In this document: piece after piece, positions 35,898-46,587 of the stretch | How positions within the stretch are numbered: position 1 is the first letter of the stretch | Layout of the letters: every line of letters begins with the position of its first letter | Assembly (NCBI GenBank): GCA_963697705.1 | Contig: CAVOPA010000017.1 | Coordinates: 868,001 to 932,000 of the forward strand | Length of the DNA: 64,000 nucleotides | From: CAVUCH01 sp963697705 | Lineage (GTDB): Bacteria > Acidobacteriota > Vicinamibacteria > Vicinamibacterales > JAENWD01 | Reading direction: 5' to 3' | Made by a program: the position numbers and the translations under genes | The notes under the pieces: generated by a model | The model's input: the letters and a program-made list of their open reading frames with translations, nothing else | What the model was told of the DNA's origin: nothing | Databases searched by the model: none

Positions 35898-36428
35898 CTA
35901 CTGGTTGGCGGGCGGCAGGGGCGGGGGCGTGGCCTTCGGGTCCCAACCGCGGCGAATCACCGCCACCTGCATCGTGCGCCGCCCGAACTGCTCGGCCTCG
36001 TTGCAGCTGCCCAGGTAGAGATCCAGCTCCCGCCCTTTGATCTCGCGGCCGGTGTCGGTCACGGTGTAGATGCCATCGTAGGCCTTCCCCTGGCCGTCGA
36101 CCCGGAGGGTCGATCCCGCCGGCAGCACGCGCGGATCGGCCGCCGCCATGCCCGGCTTCACGCGGGCTCCCGATTGCGTCACCCTCCCCGTGCAGTAGGC
36201 GGTGACGCTGAACTCGCGCAGCTGGCGAGCGGGTACGGCGACCGCGGCCCCGGGCGGCGCCGTGCCGGCCGTGCCCACGGGCTGCTGCGCGTCCGCCGGC
36301 CCCGAGTGGCAGGCGAGCGTCGCGATCAACGCTGCCAGCATCAGCGTTCCCAGCAGCGGGCCGGGAGGCGCCAGCCGCGACAGTTCGCAGGCGCCACGTG
36401 TGTGCCAGGTCGTGTCATCAGTGCCCAT
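35898..36428 (-). CDS. 3D-domain protein, putative lytic transglycosylase-like lipoprotein
   Basis: This 176-residue protein starts with a hydrophobic segment (MLAALIATLAC, possible lipobox Cys at about residue 40) and continues into a 3D domain. The 3D domain is the C-terminal module of MltA-type transglycosylases and resuscitation-promoting-factor-like proteins. Its conserved acidic residues are seen in AAADPRVLPAGSTLRVDG and in IYTVTDTGREIKGRELDLYL, plus cysteines YCTGR and GSCNEAEQ. The tail RRGWDPKATPPPLPPANQ is low complexity. The start overlaps the nucleotidyltransferase stop by 11 bases. Peptidoglycan processing is inferred from the domain. A degenerate paralogue fragment sits about 1.1 kb downstream (34786). 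Confidence 0.8.
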   Translation of the reverse strand: MGTDDTTWHTRGACELSRLAPPGPLLGTLMLAALIATLACHSGPADAQQPVGTAGTAPPGAAVAVPARQLREFSVTAYCTGRVTQSGARVKPGMAAADPRVLPAGSTLRVDGQGKAYDGIYTVTDTGREIKGRELDLYLGSCNEAEQFGRRTMQVAVIRRGWDPKATPPPLPPANQ

Positions 36429-37224
36429 GATCGATGGCCGCCGTCCAGTGCGCGACGTCCGCCGCCGACATCGTGCCGCGCGGGGCGATGCGCGCGTCCG
36501 CGTACTCCCACTGCTCCACGTCGATCAAGTACTGCTCGCGCGAGAGGATCGTGCCGTGGCACACGCGCTCGGCAGCGTCCGCCGTGAGCTCGCCCTCGAG
36601 GCGCGCCCAGAGCTCGCGCACCACGCGCGCCGGCACGCGCGTACGCTCCGACGGGTAGACGAACCCGAAGAGCACGAGGTGCGCGAAGAGCACGCGCCAC
36701 CGCTGCCCGAACCGCGCGATGAGCCGGTCCCAGTCGATGCTGCCCGAGCACTTCAGGAGCAGGTGCGCGACGTCGGCGGCGTCCGATCGCTCGCGCTCCA
36801 TCACGAACGCCTTCGACCAGATCATCTCTTCCACCGGCTGCAGCCGCACGCGCATGCCGAGCACGTCGGCCTCCGGCGCATGCGTGAACCAGTCGTCGTC
36901 CACCGTCACGACGCCGTTCCCGGAGCTGAAGATGAGATCCATGAAGGTCTCGCCGGACCAGGCCTTCGCCAGCCAGTGCGGAAACGCCAGCTCGGTGCGA
37001 TAGTGCCGGCGCCGCAGCTCGCCCAGGGCGCGCTCCACGTCGTGCGGGTGGATGAAGATGTCGAAGTCCTTCGTCTCGCGCGCGATCGACACGTAATGCG
37101 AGTAGGCGTATGCGCCGCCGACGACGAAGGGGATGCCGGCGTCGTGGAGCGCGGTGAGCGCGTTTCGATAGAACTTCAGCCCGGGGTGGTGGTGCGGGTT
37201 GTACGCGGCCGGTTCACTGCTCAT
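36418..37224 (-). CDS. Nucleotidyltransferase-fold protein
   Basis: This 268-residue protein carries a Pol-beta-type core: GIPFVVGGAYAYSHY (Gly-Gly helix) and ETKDFDIFIHPHDVERAL (DxD metal motif), with a third acidic residue expected near VVTVDDDWF. Members of this loosely defined NTP_transf group transfer nucleotides to small molecules, RNA or proteins, and some are antitoxin/toxin components. No toxin partner is evident here. The gene overlaps the 3D-domain gene by 11 bases, so they are probably cotranscribed, which is a puzzling pair. Substrate and function unknown. Confidence 0.7.
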   Translation of the reverse strand: MSSEPAAYNPHHHPGLKFYRNALTALHDAGIPFVVGGAYAYSHYVSIARETKDFDIFIHPHDVERALGELRRRHYRTELAFPHWLAKAWSGETFMDLIFSSGNGVVTVDDDWFTHAPEADVLGMRVRLQPVEEMIWSKAFVMERERSDAADVAHLLLKCSGSIDWDRLIARFGQRWRVLFAHLVLFGFVYPSERTRVPARVVRELWARLEGELTADAAERVCHGTILSREQYLIDVEQWEYADARIAPRGTMSAADVAHWTAAIDHGH

Positions 37225-37355
37225 ACCCGCGCTCCTGCGGTCGGGGGTCAGGCGGACGCGACGTCCGCATGCGGCGACGTGTCTCCGCCGCTCCGTGGCG
37301 CGGAGGGACGTGCGCCTCGCGCGTACTGCATGCCGCGGGCCCGGCCGTTGGCACG

Positions 37356-38165
37356 TCAGCCCCGCCCAGTGGCGCCGGCCAGTGCCGACGCCGCGTCCGC
37401 AGCATCGGCGGTCGCCAGCGTCACCGGCAGCTCGAGGATACGGAAGGGGTGATCCGGCGTGAGGGCCTTCATGAGCGGCAGGCTCACGTTGTACACCGGG
37501 ACGCCCGTGGCCGTGCGCCCCTCCGGTTGCCCGCGGTGCGCGTGCCCGTGGACGACCGCCGACACCTCGTAGCGGTTGATCGGCTCTTCGAGGCGGCTCG
37601 AGCCGAGGAAGGGAAAGATTTCGAGGGGCTCGCCGTCGACCGTCTCGCGGATGGGCGCATAGTGGAGCACCGCGACCCGCGACCGCGTGCGCAGCCGTGC
37701 GAGCGCGGCCTCGAGCTTCAGCGCTTCCTCCACGGCCTCGTGCACGAAGCGTTTAAAGGTGTCTTCCCCCCACGGGCCCAGCGCGCGCGGGCCGAAGCCG
37801 CCTCCGAAGCCCTTCACGCCGGCAAAGCCCACGCCTTTCACCTCGTGCGAATCGCCATCGAGGACAGTGATGCCAGCATCGTGCAGGATGCTCGTGATCT
37901 CGTCCACGTGGCCGCCGTGGAAATCATGGTTGCCGAGCACCGCCAGCGCCGGGATCCGAAGGAACGAGGCCACCTCGCGGACGAGCCCTCGGGCCTCGTC
38001 CGGCGTGCCGTAATCGGTGAAGTCGCCACAGATCACCAGCACCTCGGCTGTCTGGCTGATCTGGGTGAACAGCGACTGAAAGGTGCCCTGCGAGTTCTTC
38101 CCGAAGTGCAGGTCGCCTACCGCGGCCACACGTACATGGCCGTTCTGTGGCAAGCCGGACGGCAT
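37356..38165 (-). CDS. Calcineurin-like metallophosphoesterase
   Basis: This 269-residue enzyme has all metal-binding signatures: AAVGDLHFG (Asp and His), VICGDFTDYG, VLGNHDFHGG (GNHD), VLHYAPIRE and the C-terminal VVHGHAHRG (GHxH). These five motifs define the calcineurin-like superfamily of dinuclear metal phosphoesterases. The ATG at 38165 is chosen because the fold begins just after it; the frame stays open further upstream but the extension is Pro/Arg-rich noise. The substrate is not predictable; UDP-sugar hydrolases, cyclic nucleotide hydrolases and phosphoprotein phosphatases all share these motifs. Confidence 0.85.
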   Translation of the reverse strand: MPSGLPQNGHVRVAAVGDLHFGKNSQGTFQSLFTQISQTAEVLVICGDFTDYGTPDEARGLVREVASFLRIPALAVLGNHDFHGGHVDEITSILHDAGITVLDGDSHEVKGVGFAGVKGFGGGFGPRALGPWGEDTFKRFVHEAVEEALKLEAALARLRTRSRVAVLHYAPIRETVDGEPLEIFPFLGSSRLEEPINRYEVSAVVHGHAHRGQPEGRTATGVPVYNVSLPLMKALTPDHPFRILELPVTLATADAADAASALAGATGRG

Positions 38166-38334
38166 GGCGGGACCGTTTGCAATCACTACGCCGGAGCCGG
38201 GCGGTGGACGGCGGCCAACTGGTGCCGCGTGGCGGCGGCCCGCGGGGCGCACTCCTCGGGACGGTTGTGGTGACCGGCGAGCCGGGCAAGGCTTGGGACG
38301 CCCCACCAGACGAGCTGTCTGGTTGCCGACCTTC

Positions 38335-38343
38335 TGGTACAAT
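38335..38343 (+). promoter_or_regulatory. Extended -10 promoter TGGTACAAT ahead of uvrA
   Basis: TACAAT (38338-38343) is preceded by TG one base upstream, the extended -10 signature. A partial -35 (CTGTCT) lies 17 bases upstream. It is about 75 bases from the uvrA ATG. Confidence 0.5.
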
Positions 38344-38416
38344 TCCCTGTTTGAGCGCGCCTTGATGCTCCTGCAGTGGGAGTGAGGTCGCGTCTGACCC
38401 AAGGCTCAGTCCCAAC

Positions 38417-41281
<2,865 letters not shown>

Positions 41282-41493
41282 GAGCCCTGTGGTAAATCGA
41301 CCACAGTTCCGACGGGTTTCGATGTGGCCGCGGAGCCACGCCGAGGGCCTGATGTTGGGATCAGCGTCTGTGAGCGAAGCTACAAACAACAGCGATACAA
41401 CGACTTGCAAGTCTCAGTCCGGCTCAGCATTACGCGGCATTCGGTTTGCTATTTGGGCGCCGTGAGCGATCTCCCCTGCCGCCAGAGATGCTA

Positions 41494-42405
41494 ATGGACG
41501 CACAACGAACTCTCCGACGCACGATCTCGTGCGCCGGCATCGGACTTCACTCGGGCAAGAAAGTCACGCTTTCCCTCAAACCGGCCCCGGCAGACTTCGG
41601 TATCCGGTTCCGTCGAACGGACCTGGGCGGCCTTGAAATCCCTGCCAACGTGGGCAACCTCGGCGGCATTCAGTACGCCACCGGATTGACGCGCGACGAG
41701 GGCACGGTCGACACGATCGAGCACCTCCTGGCCGCGCTCGTCAGCCGCGGTGTCGACAACGTGATCATCGAGTTGAACACGCCGGAAGTGCCGATCATGG
41801 ACGGCAGCGCGGCGCCCTTCATCTACCTGCTCGAGGAAGCGGGCATCAAGCGCCTGTCGGCTGGACGGCGCTTTCTGAAGGTGCTGCGCCCGATCGCGAT
41901 GTCGCAGGGCGACAAGCGGATCGCCATCTACCCGAGCGATCACTTCAAGGTGACCTACAGCATCAGCTTCGATCACCCGCTGCTGCGCCACCAGGCGCGC
42001 ACGCTGCGCGTGACCGAGGAATCGTTCGCGGAAGAGATCGCGCCGGCGCGCACGTTCTGCTTCCTCAAGGAAGTCGAGATGCTGCGGCAGAACGGCCTGG
42101 CGCTCGGCGGCTCGCTCGACAATGCGATTGTCATCGGCGAGACCGGCGTCCTGAACGCCTTGCGCTTCGAAGACGAGTTCGTCCGCCACAAGATCCTCGA
42201 CGTCATCGGCGACCTGGCGCTCGTCGGGCATCCGATCATCGGCCACGTGGTCGCGCACCGTGGCGGACACGCCCTGCACACGGCGTTTGCGTCGCGTATC
42301 GTCGAGGAAGCGGATGCGTGGCGGCTGGTCGAGTCCGTCGGCGAGCTGGCCGAGAGCGGCCGCGTGCCCGTGCCCGTTGGCCGCGCCGCGAGCCTGGCCA
42401 ACTAG
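41494..42405 (+). CDS. lpxC: UDP-3-O-acyl-N-acetylglucosamine deacetylase
   Basis: This 303-residue zinc amidase carries out the committed step of lipid A synthesis, which shows that the organism makes lipid A. Motifs are RTLRRTISCAGIGLHSGKKV at the N-terminus, DTIEHLLAALVSRG (His ligand), PIMDGSAAPFIYLL, RFEDEFVRHKILDVIGDLAL (His and Asp ligands) and GHVVAHRGGHALHTAF. The ATG at 41494 matches the usual start just ahead of QRTL; an ATG two codons upstream (41488) is an alternative. The gene ends in a strong terminator at 42428. Confidence 0.96.
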   Translation: MDAQRTLRRTISCAGIGLHSGKKVTLSLKPAPADFGIRFRRTDLGGLEIPANVGNLGGIQYATGLTRDEGTVDTIEHLLAALVSRGVDNVIIELNTPEVPIMDGSAAPFIYLLEEAGIKRLSAGRRFLKVLRPIAMSQGDKRIAIYPSDHFKVTYSISFDHPLLRHQARTLRVTEESFAEEIAPARTFCFLKEVEMLRQNGLALGGSLDNAIVIGETGVLNALRFEDEFVRHKILDVIGDLALVGHPIIGHVVAHRGGHALHTAFASRIVEEADAWRLVESVGELAESGRVPVPVGRAASLAN

Positions 42406-42427
42406 AAACCGGCACGGCAGAAACGAC

Positions 42428-42453
42428 AAAGGCCGCGGGTCGCCGCGGCCTTT
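42428..42453. terminator. Intrinsic terminator after lpxC, usable from both sides
   Basis: AAAGGCCGCGG and CCGCGGCCTTT form a perfect 11-bp stem with a 4-base GTCG loop; TTT and AAA flank it symmetrically. It lies between converging lpxC and the radical-SAM gene, so it can end both transcripts. Confidence 0.9.
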
Positions 42454-42504
42454 GCTACGTACGCGACGCCTGGGCCGCGACGACGGATGGTGCCGAGCCC
42501 GTTT

Positions 42505-42594
42505 TCACCCGATCCACAACGGGCGCGTCGTCGTCGGCGAGCCGCACCGCTCGAACCAGTCAATCCCTTCGCTGACGAGGTCGAACTTCACGCG
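42505..42594 (-). other. Displaced original C-terminal tail of the radical-SAM protein
   Basis: The radical-SAM frame ends at 42560 after GRYTREVRPRQRRD. From a GTG triplet at 42591 in another frame, the sequence reads VKFDLVSEGIDWFERCGSP and on to a TGA at 42505-42507. That is the expected end of the C-terminal beta-sandwich domain, so one extra base near 42592-42594 has shifted the frame. The restored frame stops 51 bases from the terminator at 42428. Confidence 0.75.
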
Positions 42595-43867
42595 TGTAGC
42601 GGCCCGGTTGCTGCGGCCCCGGGATCTCGATCAGGACGTCCGCCTCGCCCCCGGCCTCGACGGTGTGGGGCAGCCAGGCGCGTGCGTAGTCGCGTTCGAT
42701 GAGCGTGCCGTTGGCGGCGCAGAGCTGCGCGCCGAGGCGCACGAGACGCCGGCCGTAGCTCGCCTGCGACGGAAACGCGCGTGCGGAGAGGTTACGGACG
42801 CGCGTGCGCACGTGCAGCGGCCGACCGCGAAAGCCCACGAGCGGCAACCCGGGCAGCAGCGTGCGGACATCGATCGCCGCGCGCGGCGTGGCGCCGGGGA
42901 TCGCGTTTCCGAGCCCGCTGTCGTCCCACACCTCGAACTTGATGCGTTCGAAGTCGGGCGTACCCGGCGCGAAGCGGCGCGAGTAGGCGTTCTCCGGGTG
43001 ATCGGTGATCTCCCAGGTGAGCCGATCCACGCCGATGTCGGTCGCCATCTGCCGCGCGAGCGCCATCTCCGCGTCGCTGTCGTTCCAGTTGAACAGGATG
43101 TAGCGCCAGTTGATGAACGGCACGTCACGGCCGTGCCTGCGCTTCTCGTCGACCGCGGCGGTCAGGTTGGCAATCGCCTTGTTGAAATCGCCCCGCTGAC
43201 GGTACTGCACGTAGGTCTCCGGCGTCGCGCCGTCGATCGAGAACGTCACCTCGTCGATCCCGGACTGGACGAGGCGCCGGGCCCGGTCCTCCGTGAGCGC
43301 CAGGCCGTTCGTGCTCGTGTAGAGATAGATGTGCGGGAACTTGGTCTTGATGTACTCGCACATCTCCACGGCGCGCTTGTGAAGGAACGCCTCGCCGTAG
43401 TTGAAGAAGTCCACCCGCCCGAGCGACGGGCCGGCCTCGTCGAGGACGCGCGTGAAGAGATCGAAATCCAGCATCCCGGCCTGCCGGGTACGTGTGATGC
43501 CCGTTTCTGGCGCGCAGCACGCCTGGTTGCACGAGATGTTGCAGGCTGCGGTGCATTCGACGTACAGGCGCGAGGGCAGCGGGCCGACGCCGAGGTCACG
43601 CTGTGGCGGCGTCTGCTCCCGTTTGAGCGGCAGCTTGAGCGGGCAATCGCCGCAGAACTTCGAGCCACCGGCGTTCAAGTCACGGCGAAGGCCGCTCGCC
43701 GTCTCCCCCTTCCAGATGGCAGCGACCGTCGCAGTGCGTGCGTCGCCGAGCACGCGCTTGCCGTACGGGTCGGCGCAGCCGCATACCATGCGGCCATCGC
43801 AAAGCATCACCATCGTGCTCCACGGCCACGAGCACGTGAAGCGGGTGGCGAGGTAGTTCAGGGACAT
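42560..43867 (-). CDS. Radical-SAM protein with cysteine-rich N-terminus and C-terminal beta-sandwich (frameshifted near end)
   Basis: The 435-residue product begins (ATG at 43867) with SLNYLATRFTCSWPWSTMV and LCDGRMVCGCADPYG, a SPASM-like cysteine segment. The radical-SAM barrel follows from about residue 95. Its iron-sulfur cluster segment reads VECTAACNISCNQACCAPET, where the cysteine spacing is CX3CX3CC rather than the common CX3CX2C. Strands with GYGEAFLHKRAVEM-like and STNGLALTEDRAR segments are typical of radical-SAM peptide-modifying or sugar-dehydrogenase families. The C-terminal part (from about 330) resembles a Wzt-type sugar-binding sandwich. Its last strand is lost through an apparent 1-base frameshift (intact end at 42505). 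Last gene of the sigma/STAS operon. Substrate unknown. Confidence 0.8.
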   Translation of the reverse strand: MSLNYLATRFTCSWPWSTMVMLCDGRMVCGCADPYGKRVLGDARTATVAAIWKGETASGLRRDLNAGGSKFCGDCPLKLPLKREQTPPQRDLGVGPLPSRLYVECTAACNISCNQACCAPETGITRTRQAGMLDFDLFTRVLDEAGPSLGRVDFFNYGEAFLHKRAVEMCEYIKTKFPHIYLYTSTNGLALTEDRARRLVQSGIDEVTFSIDGATPETYVQYRQRGDFNKAIANLTAAVDEKRRHGRDVPFINWRYILFNWNDSDAEMALARQMATDIGVDRLTWEITDHPENAYSRRFAPGTPDFERIKFEVWDDSGLGNAIPGATPRAAIDVRTLLPGLPLVGFRGRPLHVRTRVRNLSARAFPSQASYGRRLVRLGAQLCAANGTLIERDYARAWLPHTVEAGGEADVLIEIPGPQQPGRYTREVRPRQRRD

Positions 43868-43921
43868 GGGATGTTTCTGGTTCCGGGGCGAGGTGCCAGG
43901 TGCGTTCCTGGGTCCGCCCAA

Positions 43922-44221
43922 CTACGGCGCGGCGGATCCCTTCGATCCGGCGCCACCGGTCTTCTCGAGCCTGCGCATGTAGGCTTCGAGCTTGTCGTTC
44001 TCGTATTTCACCGTGTTCAAGAACAGGCTTTCCGCGAGATAGCTCCGCAGCTCCTCCGCGCTCATCTGCGCGATGAGGTGGTTGATCTCGCGCACCATGT
44101 CCTCGAAGGTACGGTTGAGGGCGTGCTGTGCGGTCACCTCGTGGTACAGCGTCTCCATCATTGCCAGCAGGTCGCCGTCGAGCGCGACCTCGGCGCCGCC
44201 AGAAGTCTTGATGCTGCGCAT
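43922..44221 (-). CDS. 99-residue protein of the sigma/STAS operon, unknown
   Basis: This small, mostly helical, acidic protein has no signal peptide. Segments such as MMETLYHEVTAQHALNRTFE and EDMVREINHLIAQMSAEELRS suggest a helical bundle or coiled coil, followed by EAYMRRLEKTGG. No known motif was recognised. It begins 2 bases after the STAS stop and ends 54 bases before the radical-SAM start, so it is in the same operon. It could be an adaptor or an anti-sigma-like partner for the STAS protein, but no anti-sigma fold is apparent. The coding composition matches its neighbours. Confidence 0.7.
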   Translation of the reverse strand: MRSIKTSGGAEVALDGDLLAMMETLYHEVTAQHALNRTFEDMVREINHLIAQMSAEELRSYLAESLFLNTVKYENDKLEAYMRRLEKTGGAGSKGSAAP

Positions 44222-44223
44222 GG

Positions 44224-44565
44224 CTAGCTCCCGAAGCTCTTCACGGCGCTCGCCTCGTCGCCGTGCAGCTCGAGAAAATTCTGCGCTCCGGTCATGGTGA
44301 GCATGGTCTCGACGCGCTTCTGCACCCCCGACAGCTTCAGCGCGGCCCCGGCGGCCGACGCCTGCCGGTACAGATCCATGAAGCACCCGATCGTGGCGCT
44401 GTCCACGTAGGTGACGCTCGAGAGGTCGATCAGCAGCTTCTTCTCGCCTCCGGCGATGAGGCCGATCACCGCGCCCGAAAAGTCGGACAGCAGGGGATAC
44501 ATCAACCGCGTCTCGCCGACGCGTACGATGGCGAGGCTGTTGGCATGCTCGATGTGCAGATTCAT
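44224..44565 (-). CDS. STAS-domain protein, anti-anti-sigma-factor type
   Basis: This 113-residue protein is a single STAS domain: AIVRVGETRLMYPLLSDFSG, then KKLLIDLSSVTYVDSATIGC with a Ser in the position normally phosphorylated (YVDSATIG), and LKLSGVQKRVETMLTMTGAQ. In SpoIIAA-like systems this Ser is phosphorylated by a kinase/anti-sigma factor. No kinase or phosphatase gene is visible nearby. The start overlaps the sigma-factor stop by 4 bases, so the two are translationally coupled. Probably a switch acting on the sigma factor or another partner. Confidence 0.87.
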   Translation of the reverse strand: MNLHIEHANSLAIVRVGETRLMYPLLSDFSGAVIGLIAGGEKKLLIDLSSVTYVDSATIGCFMDLYRQASAAGAALKLSGVQKRVETMLTMTGAQNFLELHGDEASAVKSFGS

Positions 44566-45218
44566 TCGTGTGACTCCGCTCTGTGGCCAGACTCTTCACC
44601 GCGCCAGCCTGCGGGCGGGTTTTTCGGGCGCTCGAATTCCACGCGCAGCACCTGGATCTGACGCGCGAGCTCGGTGCGCCCCCGGTTGATCCGTGACTTG
44701 ACGGTGCCTTCCGGGAGATGCAGCTGGTCGGCGATCTCCTGATATGTGAGCTCACGAATGTCGCGCAGCATCACCGCCGTTCGCAGGGTGTCGGGGAGCT
44801 GCTGCATGGCGGCCCTCAGTAGTACGACACGGTCCTGCTGCTCCAGCACGGCATACGCGCTCACGTCGTGCGACCGCGGGGAGAGCTCGCCAGGATCGAC
44901 GTCCCGGTTGATCGTCTCACGTTCCTTGCGCACGCTGCGGTAGTGATCGATGCACAGGTTCCGGCTCACGCTGATGAGCCACGTCTGGAAATTGGCGCGG
45001 CGATCGAAGGTGTGCAGTGACTTGAAAATCTTGAGGAAGATGTCCTGGGTCAGATCCTCGGCCTCGTCGTGCTTCCCGACGAACTTGTAAGCCACGTTGA
45101 AGACCTTGCGCCAGTGCTGCCGAACGATCATCTCCCACGCCAGCTGGTCCCCCTGCAGGCAACGCTCGATGAGCTCGTCCGGGGCGGCCGGCTGCGCAAG
45201 CGGTGTATCTGCTGGCAT
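44562..45218 (-). CDS. Extracytoplasmic-function (ECF) RNA polymerase sigma factor
   Basis: This 218-residue sigma factor has region 2 (AWEMIVRQHWRKVFNVAYKF, EAEDLTQDIFLKIFKSLHTF, FQTWLISVSRNLCIDHYRS) and region 4 (LPDTLRTAVMLRDIRELTYQ, EIADQLHLPEGTVKSRINRG). There is an acidic linker between and a C-terminal extension of about 25 residues rich in Glu, Arg and Gly. It belongs to the RpoE/SigW-type group. It is the first gene of the operon sigma-STAS-99-aa-radical-SAM, and a near-consensus promoter drives it (45254-45283). No transmembrane anti-sigma factor is encoded beside it, which is unusual for ECF sigma factors. Confidence 0.93.
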   Translation of the reverse strand: MPADTPLAQPAAPDELIERCLQGDQLAWEMIVRQHWRKVFNVAYKFVGKHDEAEDLTQDIFLKIFKSLHTFDRRANFQTWLISVSRNLCIDHYRSVRKERETINRDVDPGELSPRSHDVSAYAVLEQQDRVVLLRAAMQQLPDTLRTAVMLRDIRELTYQEIADQLHLPEGTVKSRINRGRTELARQIQVLRVEFERPKNPPAGWRGEESGHRAESHE

Positions 45219-45253
45219 CTGGTTGACTAGGAATGCCGGGCGGGTGTCCGGGG

Positions 45254-45283
45254 ATGATACCGCAGCAATTTTTGGGGTGTCAA
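45254..45283 (-). promoter_or_regulatory. Strong sigma-70 promoter of the sigma/STAS operon
   Basis: On the minus strand TTGACA (45283-45278) and TATCAT (45259-45254) are separated by 18 bases. The -35 is perfect and the -10 has 5 of 6 matches. It lies 36-65 bases upstream of the sigma-factor ATG, so housekeeping RNA polymerase, not the ECF factor itself, is the likely user. Confidence 0.8.
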
Positions 45284-45310
45284 TCGACGCGCCGCCGCGT
45301 GCGCGTCGGC

Positions 45311-45316
45311 TAAGAT
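45311..45316 (+). promoter_or_regulatory. -10 box TAAGAT, 8 bases before the lysA GTG
   Basis: TAAGAT ends exactly 8 bases before the start codon, the same spacing as at nadB, so a leaderless lysA mRNA is predicted. No clear -35. Confidence 0.45.
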
Positions 45317-45324
45317 GAAGGCCC

Positions 45325-46569
45325 GTGGCACCTTCCGCCCAGCCTTCCGTTCACCCGGTCGCCGCCGCGTTGCCCCTCGACGCCATCGCGGAGGCCGTCG
45401 GCACGCCGACGTACGTTTACGATGCGCGCCAGATTCGGTCCGCGTACCGGGAGCTCGACGGCGCTCTCATCGGCGTCCCGCACCGGCTGCACTATGCATT
45501 GAAGGCCAACTCGACGCTGGCGATCGCGCGCCTGCTCCTCGAGCTGGGCAGCGGCGCGGACGCAAACTCGGTCGGGGAGATCGAAGTTGCGCTGCGCGCA
45601 GGGTTCGACCCTTCGGGCATCGTGTTCACCGGCGTCGGCAAAACCTCCGCCGAGCTCGAGCGCGCGATCGTTCTCGGCGTGAAGACCATAAACGCTGAGT
45701 CAGCGGGCGAGCTGCAGCGGATCGCCGCTCTCGCCCGGGCCCACGGAACCTGCGCCGACGTCGCGCTGCGCGTGAACCCCGATATCGACGCGCGCAGCCA
45801 TCCACACATCTCGACCGGGTTGCGCACCAACAAGTTCGGCGTGCCGATCGAGTCAGCACGGGCCCTCTACGCTGAGGCCGGCGCGACGGCCGGGCTGCGC
45901 CCGGTCGGGGTGCACATCCACGTGGGCTCGCAGATCACGTCGCTCGAACCACTCACGAACGCGGCGCGGCGCATCGTCGAGCTCGTCACCGACCTGCGCG
46001 CCGACGGCATCGCGCTCGACCACGTGGATCTCGGTGGCGGTCTCGGCATCTCCTACGACGGCGGGAGCGTCCCGTCATTGACGGATTACGCGGCCGCCAT
46101 CGTGAAGGGTGTCGCGACAACCGGGCTCACCGTCGTACTCGAGCCCGGACGCGCTCTCGTGGGCGCCGCCGGCCTGCTCCTCACGCGCGTCGTGGACGTC
46201 AAGGAATATCCGGGCGGCCCGCGCTTCGCGATCCTCGACGCCGGCATGACGGAGCTGCTGCGGCCCGCGCTCTACGGCGCGTTTCACCGCATCGTCGCCG
46301 TCGCGCCGCGGCCCGGCGAGCCGCTGCCGTATGAGGTCGTTGGTCCGCTGTGCGAGAGCAGCGACATCTTCGGTCGCGATCGGCTGCTGCCGCCGCTCGC
46401 GCCCGGCGATCTCGTCGCCGTGCTCGACACGGGCGCGTACGGCGCCGTGATGGCGTCGACCTACAACCGGCGCCCGCTGCCGCCCGAGGTGCTCGTCGAC
46501 GAAGGCGGTACGTGGCGGGTCATCCGGCGGCGTCAGACGATCGACGATCTGCTCGCCCTGGAAGCGTAG
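45325..46569 (+). CDS. lysA: Diaminopimelate decarboxylase
   Basis: This 414-residue PLP enzyme decarboxylates meso-diaminopimelate to L-lysine, the last step of lysine synthesis. The PLP lysine is in HYALKANSTLAIARLL. Glycine-rich and phosphate-binding segments HIHVGSQITSLEP, LGGGLGISYDG and VLEPGRALVGAAGLLLTRV are complete. The dimer active-site Cys is in GPLCESSDIFGRDR, and AYGAVMASTYNRRPLPPEV closes the C-terminal barrel. The GTG at 45325 is the earliest start and fits the -10 box. tmk follows 18 bases downstream on the same strand. The promoter region is shared with the divergent sigma operon. Confidence 0.95.
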   Translation: MAPSAQPSVHPVAAALPLDAIAEAVGTPTYVYDARQIRSAYRELDGALIGVPHRLHYALKANSTLAIARLLLELGSGADANSVGEIEVALRAGFDPSGIVFTGVGKTSAELERAIVLGVKTINAESAGELQRIAALARAHGTCADVALRVNPDIDARSHPHISTGLRTNKFGVPIESARALYAEAGATAGLRPVGVHIHVGSQITSLEPLTNAARRIVELVTDLRADGIALDHVDLGGGLGISYDGGSVPSLTDYAAAIVKGVATTGLTVVLEPGRALVGAAGLLLTRVVDVKEYPGGPRFAILDAGMTELLRPALYGAFHRIVAVAPRPGEPLPYEVVGPLCESSDIFGRDRLLPPLAPGDLVAVLDTGAYGAVMASTYNRRPLPPEVLVDEGGTWRVIRRRQTIDDLLALEA

Positions 46570-46587
46570 GGACGAATCCCGAGGTGT

